Part shown: positions 1 through 11,644 of the stretch, piece after piece
Position numbering within the stretch: the first letter of the stretch is position 1
Layout: every line of letters starts with the position of its first letter
Origin: Dasyornis broadbenti
Lineage: Eukaryota; Chordata; Aves; Passeriformes; Dasyornithidae
DNA: 64,000 nt
Assembly (NCBI GenBank): GCA_013397935.1
Contig: VZRN01000234.1
Location: forward strand, 770,612 to 834,611
Direction of reading: 5' to 3'
The notes under the pieces: generated by a model
Told to the model about the DNA's origin: nothing
The model's database searches: none
Seen by the model: the letters and a program-made list of their open reading frames with translations, nothing else
Made by a program: the position numbers and the translations under genes

Positions 1-283
1 CTGGCCCCAGCTGCCCACTGCCTGCTGCAAGAGACAGCTCTTGGGCCGGCTGCCTTCATCCCACTGCCCATGGGTGCCGAGGCCGCTGTCCTGACCAAGC
101 CAGGCCCTGCGATCACTGCCTGCTTCACGCTCACCATGGGACCCCACAGTGAGCCTGTGCTCAGGTCGCAGTGTCACCACAGCTTGTATTGGGAAGAGCC
201 AGCACTGAGGCGCAGGGGAGTTTCTGTTAGAAAGTCTTTTTATATTTCTGTGCTACATCATTAGTGTTTTATTTTCTTTGCAG

Positions 284-3008
284 ATATCCTTGACACCAGC
301 CGTGTTATCAGCGAGGATGGCAAGAAGAAGGTGGGTTCTATGTGTAAGGCACCACATCTTGGCTCAGTGACTGTTCTATCTGTCACCTGTCATTGGAAGG
401 TCGCAGTTCCGAAGGCTGGTGTGGCAGCTCTCCCAGCTGTGCTGGCTGCCAGGATGGAGTGGGAAAGTGTCCAAGCTGTATTTCAGCCAGCAGTGACAGA
501 GAAGTTAAAAAGGGAACTTGAATTTGCATGTGCAGCTGTGGGTGTTTCAGTTTGATAAGAGGAGGAAGGGGAGGGGTCTCTGTACCTGCAGTGTTTGGAG
601 CGAGGTGAGGGCCAGCCAGGCTGGCGAGAGTTCCAGGTGTGCTCAGAGCGAAGCTGCTCAGTGACAAGGTTTTGGTTGTGTTTAGGAAGAGTGACGCTTT
701 GGAGGACTTCAGAAATGCTAGTTTTGTTTATAATCTCTTTAGACCTGATATTCACTTTGTTCTTTTTCCCTCTGTGCTGACGCTTCAGCTGAAGGATCTG
801 CTCCACTATTACTATCCCATTGAAATAGATCCTAACCGGACCCTGGAAGAGAAACGTCCCCTCATGGTGGAGTGGTGAGTGATGATCTTGACTTTGTCCT
901 GACAACCTCTTGTCCCTGAGGACATGAGGCTTGAACCATCCCTGGGCTTGGCAGCGATCCCACAAGGTTTAGTTGTTGTTTCTGACTGCTGAGAGCTTCT
1001 GCCTGGGAGCTCTGTCACTGCTGCCTTTCCCCAGGTGGACCAGGGCCCACGAGCTGCTGGTGCAGCAGAAGATCCACAAAAATGACATAGCCCAGATCGT
1101 CAGAGAGTCAGAAGCGATGCTGAGGTACAGGCACGGGGATGTGGTGTTGAGGTTTGGGCACAGGGATGTGATGCTGGCGTATAGGCCTGGGGATGTGACA
1201 CTGAGGTACAGCTTGGCTGCCCGCAGCCCTTCTCTCCTGCCCATGCAGCCAGGTCTCTGTGCTGTCACCACACCACAGCATGACCAGTGCCAGCCTCCCT
1301 TGCTCACTCTCTGAGGCTGAACTCTAACGTAGTCAGAACATGAGCCACAGCCTGAGCTGCTCCTTGGCTGCAGGCTGCTCCCTTCCTGCTCTGAAATGCT
1401 TCCCCCTCTCTCAGGCCTTGGCAAGGAGCAGCTGAAGGGCTGGTGCTGGGTATAGCTCCCCATTTGCAGGGCAGAATGCTGGGGCAGCGCACAGAGATTT
1501 GTTCTTTGCACTGGAACTGCCAAGCCTTGTGCAGGCCCTTGGCTCAGCAGCAGATTTCACTCACAGCACAACAATGTTAAGCTAGAACTTGCTGCTAAAG
1601 CTGCCCTTGCACCTGTGGCCCTAAGGCTGGCTCGGAGAGCTGAGCTCTGCCAGGGTGCTGCCAGGCTCAGGGAGGAGATGGCTTTTCATATGCCCAAGTT
1701 CCATGTCAGCCAGGAATTGTGTCCTGGCAGACTGAGGCTGTCACAGGTTGGTCTGATCATCCTCCCAACCAGTCCGACCTGTTGCACATCTCCCATGTGG
1801 TTCCTGGCAGCACCCACTTACATGGGTGTGTGCGGGCAGGCTGTGCCCTGTGCTCCTGCTGAGCAGCTGATGTGTTCAGGAGACGCTGGGCAAAGGGCTG
1901 GAGTGCTTCATGTTCCCACAAGCACCCGCCCAGCTGCTGCACCCAGCACTCTCTGGGGTTCTGCACAAGGGAGGCCATGGGAGAGCTGGTGCCACACAGA
2001 GCTCGTGCTGTTTGCAGAGCTTACATGTGTGTTTCTGTGTGGGAAGTGCTGGGCAGGAATAGGAGGCGGGCTGAGCATACTGCCAGCCCAGGGCACTGGG
2101 CACCATTCTGGGTAACACAGCCCCGTGCAATGGGCACTCTTTCTCTAGGGATGGCTTCAAGGAGTTCTTTGATCAGCTGCATAAGAACAACATCCCCCTC
2201 TTCATCTTCTCTGCTGGTGTCGGTGACATCCTGGAAGAGATTATCCGTCAGGCCAACGTCTTCTACTCCAATGTCAACGTGGTGTCCAACTACATGGACT
2301 TCAATGAGGATGTGAGTTCTTGCACCGCATCTGTGTGGTGAGAGGTGCAGGGCTGGGACCAAGGGCTGGGACACGTTTAACAGTAACAACATCAGGTTAA
2401 GAGCAGTCTGTCTCATGTGCTCAGGGAGTCCTCACACACTTCAAGGGACCCCTCATCCACACCTACAACAAGAACAACACTGTGCTGCAGGGCACGGGGT
2501 ACTTCCAGCAGCTGAGCACAAAGACAAGCATCATCCTGCTCGGGGACTCCATGGGTGACCTGACGATGGCAGACGGCGTTCCCAGCGTGGAGAACATCCT
2601 CAAGATTGGCTTCCTCAATGACAAGGTGGGTGTGAGGAGCAGTTTAATGCTTCCCTACCAGCTTTGCCCAGGTGCCAGGCCTGGGGCCAGCAGGGAGGGG
2701 CAGGGAGCTGCCCCGGTGATTTGGGTGTGTGAGATATTTGTACGAGCTCCCATGGGGTGTGCAGAGGGACCTGGGGGTGTCTGCTGAGCTCCTGCTGTGT
2801 CTGGGAAATTGTCAGGGTAGTTACGGTGCCCCTGGGAGCAAGGGCTGTGGGTGCGACATCTTCAGCCTCAGCTGTTGGTTGTTCATGGTCCTGACAGGTG
2901 GAAGAGCGAAGAGGGAAGTACCTGGATTCCTATGACATTGTGCTGGAGAGTGATGAGACGCTGGATGTGGTCAATGGGATTCTGCGGTACATCCTTACTG
3001 AGACATGA
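284..3008 (+). CDS. NT5C3B: NT5C3B, cytosolic 5'-nucleotidase 3B (5' end outside window)
   Basis: Six exons are visible: 284-330, 789-874, 1035-1124, 2149-2311, 2425-2625 and 2898-3008, all with AG/GT borders and consistent phases. They give about 231 residues ending at TGA 3006-3008; the N-terminal exons lie upstream of the window. The family is the pyrimidine 5'-nucleotidase branch of HAD phosphatases, and NT5C3B is known to dephosphorylate 7-methylguanosine monophosphate in the cytosol, a step in cap turnover. Visible motifs are HYYPIEIDPNRT, the HAD motif II region IPLFIFSAGVGDIL and the metal-binding GDSMGDLTMADG, followed by ILKIGFLNDKVEERR across the last junction. The catalytic DxD nucleophile exon is not in the window. 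The NT5C3A paralogue is possible, but the FKBP10 neighbour favours NT5C3B. A minisatellite crosses the donor of the 1035-1124 exon. Confidence 0.93.
1118..1212 (+). repeat. 27-bp minisatellite spanning an NT5C3B exon-intron junction
   Basis: Three 27-bp units (1118-1144, 1145-1171, 1172-1198) plus a 14-bp partial unit. The first unit contains the last 7 bases of the NT5C3B exon and its donor (CTGAG|GTACAG, GT at 1125). The partial unit repeats the same string, so a second donor-like site has GT at 1206. The 81 bases between the two sites are open in the NT5C3B frame. Confidence 0.85.
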
Positions 3009-4500
3009 GATTTGGAGATGATGTCCCAGCTCCAGCCACACAGCAGGCACTGGGCAGGGAACGTCCTTCCCATGACAGAGCTGGAGGGGAGCTGCTGGTG
3101 CTGGCTGGGCTCCATCCCAACCTCACTAATGGCCTTGGCCAGCCCTGGAGCAGAACAGGTGAGATGGAGGAAGCTTCTCCGTTCCCTTTACCCCAACTCT
3201 ACCTGGCTCTGCAGTTTCCCACCCGGACTGACTCTATCCTGCTCAGACTTCATCCCACTGGGACTTCATCCCTGCCGCCTCCTAAGGCCACAACAAACCG
3301 TTCCATGTTTCAGACAGAGATGTTCTGCACTTGGGTCAGCAACCGAGTGTGGAATGGAGATAGTTTACTGTGGGCTGAGGACAGACCTGGTTTAGATGAA
3401 ATTTTGGTGTCACTGTGTTCCTGGCTAAGAAAACAAGTCTCTTGTCCTGTTTTCTGTGGGCTCCAAAGCTCCCAGGCTGACCCTGGTGCCAGTGCAGCCT
3501 CTGGGCTGGTGTGGCCCTGCTGGACATCACATCACCCAGCCAGCCCCACATTCCCCATGGAAACCTGCAGCTCCCTGGCACCATGTCTCAGCTCACCCGT
3601 CCCTTTCACACCAATACAGCTCTTATTGTGGAAAAAAGGCTTTTCCAGCTGTCCCTGAAGGCCCTGGAGCTCAGCTGTTATTGCTGCCTGAAGCCAGAAG
3701 TAAGTTTGTCTGCCAGGGATCAAGGAAGGAGGGTAGGGATAGGGGAGGAGAGACCAATGGCAGAATTTTGGGTTTTAAGGAATGTTTTACCTGGCCATGT
3801 TTGTGTACTAAGCTTCTGGGCTCATCGTAGGCTGATCCTCGGCTCTCAGAGCAGCAATAGGAAAAACCCATTTTATTTCTGTGTAACCTCTGGTTATGAG
3901 GGACTTTGGGAACAGCAGATTTGTACTCTGCATTGGAATTAAAAACATTATTGGCTAAAGCTGAGTCATGGGTGGTTTGTAGCCAGGGCCGAGGGGCTGG
4001 AGCTGCTCTGCTCCCTGGGCTGGCACTGGCAACTGCCTCAGCTCCCCATCCCACCAGAGCCCCCCAGTCCTCACGGGGTGCTGGAGCTGAAGCCCTGTTG
4101 GCTTTGGTGGAGGATCCCAGGGGGAATTTTGATTTTTCCTGCCAGACCCAGCAGGTGCTGGAGCCTGGAATGCCCCTGGGCACCAGCAAGGCTCTTCCCT
4201 GTGCCACTACCCCAACACATAGGAATGCTTCATGGCAAAGTAACCAGACACAGTCAAATTCCTTGGAAACCCGGAGGAATTATTTATTATTTGGTGCAAG
4301 GCAGAGTCACCATTTGAGGGATTTGCTCTGCACTGCTGTGCTCCTGCATTTCTTCTATCCCTGTCGCAGGACAGACTGTGCAGAGGCTTTGGGAACTGGC
4401 AGGTACTAGAACTGTGCTGGTCCCAATCTGAGAACCTGAGCACTCCAAGGTTGTGACCTGTATTTAGGCATCAAAATAAAATTGGTCTGATTTGTCTCGC
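3009..4500 (+). other. NT5C3B: NT5C3B 3'UTR with two candidate poly(A) signals
   Basis: The region after the stop has no coding signal. A variant signal ATTAAA is at 3938-3943 and a canonical AATAAA at 4475-4480, the latter followed by a TG-rich stretch. Which one is used cannot be decided from the sequence. Use of the distal site would make this UTR overlap the likely FKBP10 3'UTR on the other strand. Confidence 0.6.
4283..4288 (-). other. FKBP10: Candidate FKBP10 poly(A) signal
   Basis: TTTATT on the plus strand reads AATAAA on the minus strand, about 875 bases past the FKBP10 stop. I see no AATAAA or ATTAAA on the minus strand between this site and the stop at 5163, so a long 3'UTR is implied. 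4500-5160 holds only this UTR or intergenic sequence. Confidence 0.5.
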
Positions 4501-5162
4501 TCATTGGGGGCTGAGAGGTGGGGTGAACGTGGAGGGGGATGATGCTGCTCCCTGAGTGCTGGGGAATGAGGAGTCTGTTTCCCTTCTCCCAGATGATGAG
4601 GGGTTTGCCAGATCCCATCCCCACGGTTTCGGGGGGCTCAGACTTTTGGAATGACGGATGCCTACAGAGTATCAGGGTTTTACCCTGAGAACCTGATCCC
4701 CCTCTGGATTCTCATCCCGGGGAGGATGGCAGCAGGGACACAGCAGAGACCGGGACAAGGCTTCTTTCTTCTCTCTAAAGAATTTTAAGTGTGTACACAA
4801 AAAACCCAATCCCCAACCCTAAACTACAAAATGCTGTGATGGAGGTGAGGGGAGGCCCCGCTACATCCTGTCTGCTCCCTGAGGCAGCATGGACAGGCGC
4901 GGGGACTGGAGCTGGACCTGCAGTCACTGGTGGTGGATCAAGGAGTCAGGGAGGGGACATCTTCGTGTCTGGGTTCATTAGTTGGGGGCTGAGTTTTCCT
5001 GCACAGGAGAACACATCAAAATACCCTCAGCTAATAAGAGGTGAAAATCAAAATCTGTCCCCCTGCAGGACTGGGAAGGGGCAGGGGCAGATTCCCGGGG
5101 TGGGAGATTGGCCATGACATAGCCAGGATGAGTCCTGTCTCCAGGAACAGCAGGACTGCTCC

Positions 5163-8100
5163 TCAGAGCTCCTCATGAATCTTCTCCTGGTCCTCGTCTG
5201 ACTTCAGCTTCAGCTCATCGGGTGTGATCTTCCCATCCTGGTTGCGGTCCTGATTCCGGAACATGTCGGCAATGACTTTCTCCGGGTCGGAGCTGGGCAT
5301 GAGGCGGCCTTTCCCCTCTGCCACCTGAGTCTTGATGAAGGTGGAGAACTGGAGAGGGGAGATGGAAGAGATACTGCTTGGCTCCACACAGCCAGCACTG
5401 GGCAGGGCAGGAAGACCAAGGCCCACACCAAGGACAGGCAGGGACTGGAGCAGAGGCTGCCCTCGGGGTCCCTGTGCGCACCCAGCAGCAATGCTTTGGG
5501 CTGGAGTGTTCTTCCTGCACGATTCTGCAGACTCCCAAGCGCCCAGGGGCAGCAATGCCCTTCAAGTGCTGCTCCCCAGGGTGGGATCCCCTGTGCCCCC
5601 ATCTCCCATGCCCCCTGTACCCCACCATTTGGGACCCACTCACCTCATCAGCAGGGATCCCCCCGTCCTTGTTGAGGTCCATCTGCTCGTACAGGTTGGC
5701 CGGCGGCTCCCCGTGCCAGATGAAGAGGTAGCCCTCAGGAACCCCCTCCTCCATGGAGATCAGCTCCACCTCGAAGCGGAGCACGGCACTGCCAGGCACC
5801 CCCCGGGCTGGAAACACAGCAAAGGCTCCAGCACCATGGGGAGCATGGCAAAGACCAGGTCCCGAGCCCCACAGCCCTGGCAGGGCGAGGAGGGACAGAG
5901 CCCACTGGGAGCCCAGCAAGGCTGAACCACCCAGTTTGCATTGCACACGTCAGCCGCTGCTCCCCTACCTCCGCTCTCCCCATGACCCAGGTGTGGGGGA
6001 ATGATGAGCACCCGCCTCTCCCCCGCACACATGTCCAGGAGGCCACTGTTCAGTCCCTCGATCACCTTGTTGGCCCCCAGAGTTACCTCCTGGGGCTTCT
6101 CGTAGTCATGGCTGCAGGAGGCACAGAGAAGACAGGGCAAGTGAGAAATGTCCCTCAGATCTAGCCTGAAATCCCAACCCTTCCATCCCACCATGGCCCA
6201 GAATTCCACACCTTCCATCCTAGTATGCCATGAAGTTCCACACCCTCCATGTCACTGCCATGTCCATCCCACTGTGACCCTTGGACCCTCCTCCCTGCTG
6301 CCCCATCCTGCTGCCCCATGGCCAATGCTCCAGTGCTGCCTGTTGCAGAGTGGATGGTCCCGGTGCTGCCCAGTGCCTGCCCACCCCCAGTTCAGAGCCA
6401 GTTGGAATTTGGCCCCAGGAGGGATGGGAGTGCTCGGGGCACGCACGAGGAGAAGAGCCGGGTGCCGTCCAGCAACGAGCAGTTGTAGTGGTAGCGGACA
6501 AAGTCCCGGTTGCGGGTGGTGATATTGCAGCCCTCAGGCCGGAATACGGTCTCAATCTCCACTGGGTCCGCAGGGTTGTGGAAGTCAATGATGTGGACAT
6601 CAAAGATAAGCACGGCTGAGCCGGGAATTTTATCTCCTGGAAGAGGATGAGAAGAGCTGCTGGAGCGCTGCAGGGCTGGTAAAGTCTTGCCCTGCTTCTT
6701 CCCACACCCCTTGATGTGCCTGTCACTCAGAGCCCTGTGCACGTTTACCTGCGCCGTTCTCCCCATAAGCCAGGTGTGGGGGGATGACCACTCGCCGCTG
6801 CTCTCCCATGCAGACCCCCTGCAGGCCCTGATCCATGCCGGGGATGATGTAGCCCTTCCCAATGTAGGTGTTGTAGGTCTGATTGCGGGAGTAACTGCAG
6901 CAAGAGACCCCACAGCACCATCAATCCCCTCCAGCCCCTACACCCCAACCCACACCCCTTCTCCCAGCCTCTCCTCCTCCCCCAGGAACCAAACCTTGCT
7001 CCTAGGGATGCAACAAACAGATACTGTCCTTTTTAGCCTGTTTCATGCCCGTTGTCCCCTCTCCAGCCTTTCCTTGCAGCTGTGGGGCAGGAGAGGACAT
7101 CAGGGGCTCTCCCCACACAGCCGCTTCCTCCCACACCTGGAGTCAAAGAGTGTCCCATCCATGAGTGTCCCATTGTAGTGGTAGCGGACAAAGTCCCCGG
7201 TCACAGCCCGGCGCTTGCAGGACTCCGGCACCTCCAGGTGCTCCAGGAAGACACCATCCTTGGGATTGTGGAAATCCACCAGCAGCACGCTGAACACCAG
7301 CGATGCCTGTGGTGGGATCACGGTCCCTAGGAGAGGACACAGGTCAGCTTGAATGAGGGTCCTACTGTCCCAGTGGGGCTCTGGTCAGAGCTGGAAGGGA
7401 ATGGGCTGGCAGCATGGGGTGGTGCCTGGCTCACCGTAGCCCTTCTCCCCATAGGCCAGGAACGGGGGGATGATGATGCTCCTCTTCTCCCCGGCACACA
7501 TGCCCAGCAGCCCCTGGTCCATGCCCTTGATCAGCCACCCTGTGCCCACGTAGGTGTCATAGGTGCTGCCCTTGCTGTAGCTGGTGGTGGAGAATGAGGA
7601 TGGGGAGAGAGTACAGGGTGAGGCTGCTCTGACTGTGTGCCCAGGCCAGTGTCCCTGTGTGCCCAGGCCAGTGTCCCTGTGTGCCCAGGCCGGTGTCCCT
7701 GGGTCCCAGCCACTCCCAGTGGCCCAGTGTCAAGGCAAGGGGTGCATCCCAGGCCCACAGCCCTGTGTCCTGAGGCCAGGGTGCATCCCAGTGGCCCATA
7801 CCTGGAGTCGAAGTGGGTCCCATCCAGCAGCGTGCCATTGTAGTGGTACCGCACAAAGTCTGAGTTCTCCACTGTGCGGTTGCAGCGCTCGGGTTTGGAC
7901 AGGGTGGTGATCTGCAGCTTGTCATTCTTGTTCCAGATGTCCAGCATGACCACATCGAAGTACAGGGTGGCATCTGGGGGGATCAGCCCCGCTAAAGGGG
8001 CAGCAGCAAGGACAGACCATCTTAAGTGGGACCAACACTGAGCCCAGGCCAGCCCCAGGCTCTGTTCCCTGAAGCCTTCCCTGAGCCTGGCTCTGCTCAG

Positions 8101-10051
8101 GGCTACTGGAGACCCATTCCAGCCCCTGGGAAAGCAGCAGAGTCCGGCTGGGGACAGGACCCCTCATTCCCAGGGAAGCCCCACTTCAGCACCACTTGCC
8201 CTGGCCATGGAGCCACCCTTAGGCTGCATTTGCCAGGGGGGCACCGGAGCTCTACTCCTGCCAACGCCAGCCCTGAGGGGTTTGCTCCCTCAGCCCCCCA
8301 TGGCAGGGCCCCTTACCCACGCCGATGCTGCCGTAGCCCAGGTGGGGTGGCACGATGAGGTGACGCCGCTCGTTCACGCACATGCCCTGCAGCCCCCGGT
8401 CCATGCCCGTGATCAGCCGCCCAACGCCCACCACACCGGCCACCGTAGCCCCTCGGTCGTAGCTGGGGCGAAGGAACATACCCGTCAGAGGCGAGAAAAA
8501 GGAAGAAGCTCCCAAAGCTGCCAGCACTGGCGGGACTGAGTGGAGGGACAGAACTGCCCCCTCCCCAGCGTGCAGGTCTCCCATCACAACCTGTGAGTCC
8601 CTGTGCTGCAGGGGCTCAAAACCATGGATCTTGGTGGGCTCAGTCCCATGCTGTTGGAGGGCAGCTGACTTCTGGGGCACTAGTCAGGACTTCAGCCTGA
8701 CCCTGCAGTTCCAGAAACCATCAACACCCTTCCCAGATCTCACCCACTGAGCTGGGCCGGAGGCTGGCAGCTCTGGGGCTTCCTGCTGCTTCCAAATAAT
8801 TTTGCATAATAACCCATTGGAGCTTTATGCAGTGAGGAGGAAAGACGATGTCCTGGCCTCATTTTTAAACTGCAAATTTGTTTTTATTTTTAAATCTTAA
8901 AATACATCAAGAAACTACTGGGGCAGCAGTTATCCTCCTGGCAGAAAACTCTTTTAGCAGTTAAGTGTCCCCAGGCTTCCACTGCAGTTGCTTTCCCTCC
9001 CATTGATGCTCATAAGAAAGATAAGACACATCAAACTGTGAACCCCTTTGCTTTCCAGAGCTCCAAAAAACATCTGCCTGGGAAATTTTTATTGCTACAC
9101 GGTGCTGGGGCTGAGCCCCAGCACAGCCCCAGTTGTTTCTGTGTCCCTGGTTCTGCTCCCTGCTCATAGAGCTGCAAACCAGGGGCTGCCCCAACTCCAG
9201 CCCTGATTCCCAGCCAGCATGAGCAGAGCAGGGACGATGCAGGGGCCGAGGGACACTGAGCCCAGCAGAGGGAAGCCTCTGGGATAATGAAGGGTTTCAC
9301 CGCTGCCACGTCTCAAAATGCCTTAAGCATTTTCCTGCCTGTGCAGCACATGCCGATAGGTGTTCCTGAGTGCAGTGTCCCACTTAGGGCCAAATCCTGC
9401 CTGTGCCTGGGACAGACTTCCCCACAGCACTGCGGAGCTGAGGGGGTGCAGGCTCCCTGGAGGGCTGGGAGCTTCTGCGAGACCTGGTGGGGCAGCCTGG
9501 ACAGGGGCTATGGAAAGGGGGTCAGAAGCCTGGGTTGGGGGGTTCGCTTCAGGCCAGGCTGGGCCCCCCAGGCTGACACGCGTACAGGGTCCCCCGGCTC
9601 CCTTTGTTTGCCCCAGCACCCACTAAAGCCCTCCTTGAGTTCAAAGCTGGGGGGTCTGGGCATTGTCTGGTGCAGGCAGCTGCCTGCTCTGGCCTGGCTG
9701 CCCCTGCCCCGGGGCTGGGGGACACATGCGGGGTCCCCGCAGCTGCCTGCCTGCCCCGGGGTGCTGGCTGGGGGCTGGGGGAGGCATGCAGGGTCCCGCC
9801 GCAGCTGCCCCCCGCATGCAGCCGGCACAGAGCCGCGGGCGATACCTGGAGTCAAACTTTTTGCCATCTTTAAAGGTCCCATTGTAGTGGTAGCGAATGA
9901 AATCCCCCATCTGCGCCTCCCGCAGGCAGATTTTGGGAATATAGTATCTGTCTATCACCACGTCTTCTAGGGGGTCGGAGTCGCCCAGTGCCAGGGCCCC
10001 CAAGATGCCCAGGAGGAGGAGGAGGCAGCGGCTGCCCGAGGCCACGGCCAT
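5163..10051 (-). CDS. FKBP10: FKBP10 (FKBP65), ER peptidyl-prolyl isomerase for collagen
   Basis: Ten exons on the minus strand: 9846-10051, 8317-8462, 7802-7991, 7435-7580, 7137-7326, 6749-6894, 6447-6636, 5969-6111, 5644-5807 and 5163-5348, giving 568 residues (human 582). Residues 1-23 are a signal peptide (CLLLLLGILGALALG). Four FKBP-type isomerase domains follow (roughly residues 47-145, 150-255, 262-367 and 375-475), each with a DFxRYHYN motif and a late IPPxLxYG or IPPHLGHG motif. Two EF-hand loops are at about 496-507 (DLNKDGGIPADE) and 541-552 (DRNQDGKITPDE). The protein ends in the ER-retention signal HEEL. The known family role is as a collagen and tropoelastin chaperone that supports lysyl hydroxylase 2 in telopeptide hydroxylation. 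The start was chosen because it immediately precedes the signal peptide. The gene is divergent from P3H4. Confidence 0.96.
7635..7702. repeat. 22-bp tandem repeat in FKBP10 intron
   Basis: About three copies of a 22-bp unit, GTGTGCCCAGGCCAGTGTCC plus CT, lie between two FKBP10 exons. The third copy carries one substitution (GCCGG for GCCAG). It does not touch a splice site. Confidence 0.8.
8463..9845 (-). other. FKBP10: FKBP10 intron 1, no other feature seen
   Basis: This is the longest FKBP10 intron. It contains an AT-rich patch around 8790-8960 and otherwise GC-rich unique sequence. I see no exon, RNA gene or transposon in it. Confidence 0.6.
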
Positions 10052-10294
10052 GGCGCTGGGGCTGAGGCGGCGGAAGGGCCCGCCGGGGGGAAGGAGGAGG
10101 GCGGGGGGTTCAGGACGCCCCTTTCCTGCCCGGGACGCCCCTTGCCTTCGCCTTCCCTTCCCCTCCGCCCGCCCAGCCCGGCCCTCTTGGAATTTCTGTA
10201 GACGTGTCCGGGCCCTGCTGCGCTGTCCCCGCGCTCCCCCCGCCGCGCCGAGAACTGACACCGCGGCAGAGAGTGATCCACGGCGGGAGGGGCT

Positions 10295-10480
10295 ATTCTT
10301 TTTCCCCTCTTTTGTTTTTCCTCTTCTTTGTTTTCATCCTTTTTTAATTTCTCTTTTTTCCCCGTCTCCTCTCTCCTCCTCTTTTTTTTCCTCTCTCTTT
10401 TTTTCCCCTCTCATTATTTACTCTGTCTCTCTCTNTTTTACTCTGTCTCTCTCTTTTTTTTTTTTTTTTTTTTTTTCCTT
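10295..10480. repeat. Pyrimidine/poly-T low-complexity tract upstream of FKBP10
   Basis: About 185 bases are almost pure C/T on the plus strand and end in a run of more than 20 T. A CTCTGTCTCTCTC block occurs twice, and an N at 10435 marks assembly difficulty. The tract is roughly 250 bases upstream of the FKBP10 start codon, in the interval shared with P3H4. Confidence 0.85.
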
Positions 10481-10900
10481 GGGCAATTCCTCCTCCGAAG
10501 GAAAAGCTGACGGAGGCATTGGGGAGCGGCTGTGCGGCTGCAGGCCCGGCCCGGCCCGGTCCTAGTGCTGCTGTGCCTCCTCCTCCTTCTCTTCTTCCTT
10601 CTGCTGCCGCCAGGTCATTGCACCCGGCCCAAGATGCTGCTGCTCAGTCCCAGCAGTTCGGGAGAGTAAATAAAAGGAATTAAGTGTTTTAATAACGAGT
10701 CTGCTGCTGGCAGAGCCTTTACTGAATAGCGGTGATTAAAAATGTCAAACTCTCCTAGCAGTCCTTTTCAGCCAAATGCAGCTTCAAACGCACACAGAGG
10801 TGTTGCCCACACAGCCCTGCTCCCCCAAATCCATCGGCAAGGAATAGGTCCTGTGGCAAGAGCCTTTGGCAAGTGCCAGGTGGCAAATGCAACAGGCTAT

Positions 10901-10938
10901 GAACCCAAACCCAAACCCCAATCCCAACCCCAACCCAG
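10901..10938. repeat. CCCAAA/CCCCAA degenerate repeat
   Basis: A short array of ACCC-type units (CCCAAACCCAAACCCCAATC and following) lies in the FKBP10-P3H4 interval. The complementary strand has six regularly spaced G3-G4 runs and could form a G-quadruplex. It is not a true TTAGGG telomeric repeat. Confidence 0.7.
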
Positions 10939-11589
10939 CTCCTCTGAGGCTCAGCACTACCAGTGAGAGCAACAGCTCCAGCAAAGCACCATCAGCTCCC
11001 CCGGCTCACACCTGGGGTGCTCTGCAGCCCCCAACACACCACACCGGGGCTGAGCAACTTCAGCAGCTTGAGGGGAGTCGGGGCTCTCCCCATGGCACCG
11101 GGACAGGGCCTCACTCTGCGCCAAGTGAGTGCTGACAGGGGTGGTGGCACCGCAGCCGTATGTGGCGCTGGGCACTGCCAACAAGCTTTGCTCCGCAGGG
11201 AGAAACCTCAGTAGTGTCCTGGCTCCTGCCCCGCGCTGTGACATCCCTCAGTGCCACCGTCCAGCAGCGACAAAGCATTGGGTTTGGGCCGGGGCCAGTG
11301 TGGCCATGCCGAGGCCTGGCATAGGACAGCTCTGGGGCCGGGATCTGGCACAGGGCGTGTGACTTCGGGCTTGGCACCTCCTGGAGGTGGCCGGCGCATG
11401 GTGGTACAGCGGCATCTCACTCCGTGGTGTACAGCGCCGAGACCCCCCGAGAGCCCCGCGCAGACCCTGCGCGCACCCCGCGGGGCCGGCGGAGCCGCAC
11501 TAAGACCCTGCGCGCCCGCCGCGCACCGCCCACCCTCGCCGCCCGCCCCTTGCGCGGGGCCCGGCGTGGAGCGCTGCGCGGACACTGCG

Positions 11590-11623
11590 NNNNNNNNNNN
11601 NNNNNNNNNNNNNNNNNNNNNNN
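11590..11623. other. Assembly gap (34 N) in P3H4 promoter/5'UTR
   Basis: A run of N sits 22 bases before the P3H4 start codon inside a very GC-rich island, so the true 5'UTR and transcription start cannot be read. Confidence 0.99.
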
Positions 11624-11644
11624 GGGCGGTGCGCGGCGGCGGGG

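Noticed and set aside
10901..10938. Interstitial telomeric repeat
   Set aside because: Units are CCCAAA/CCCCAA-like rather than CCCTAA and are irregular.
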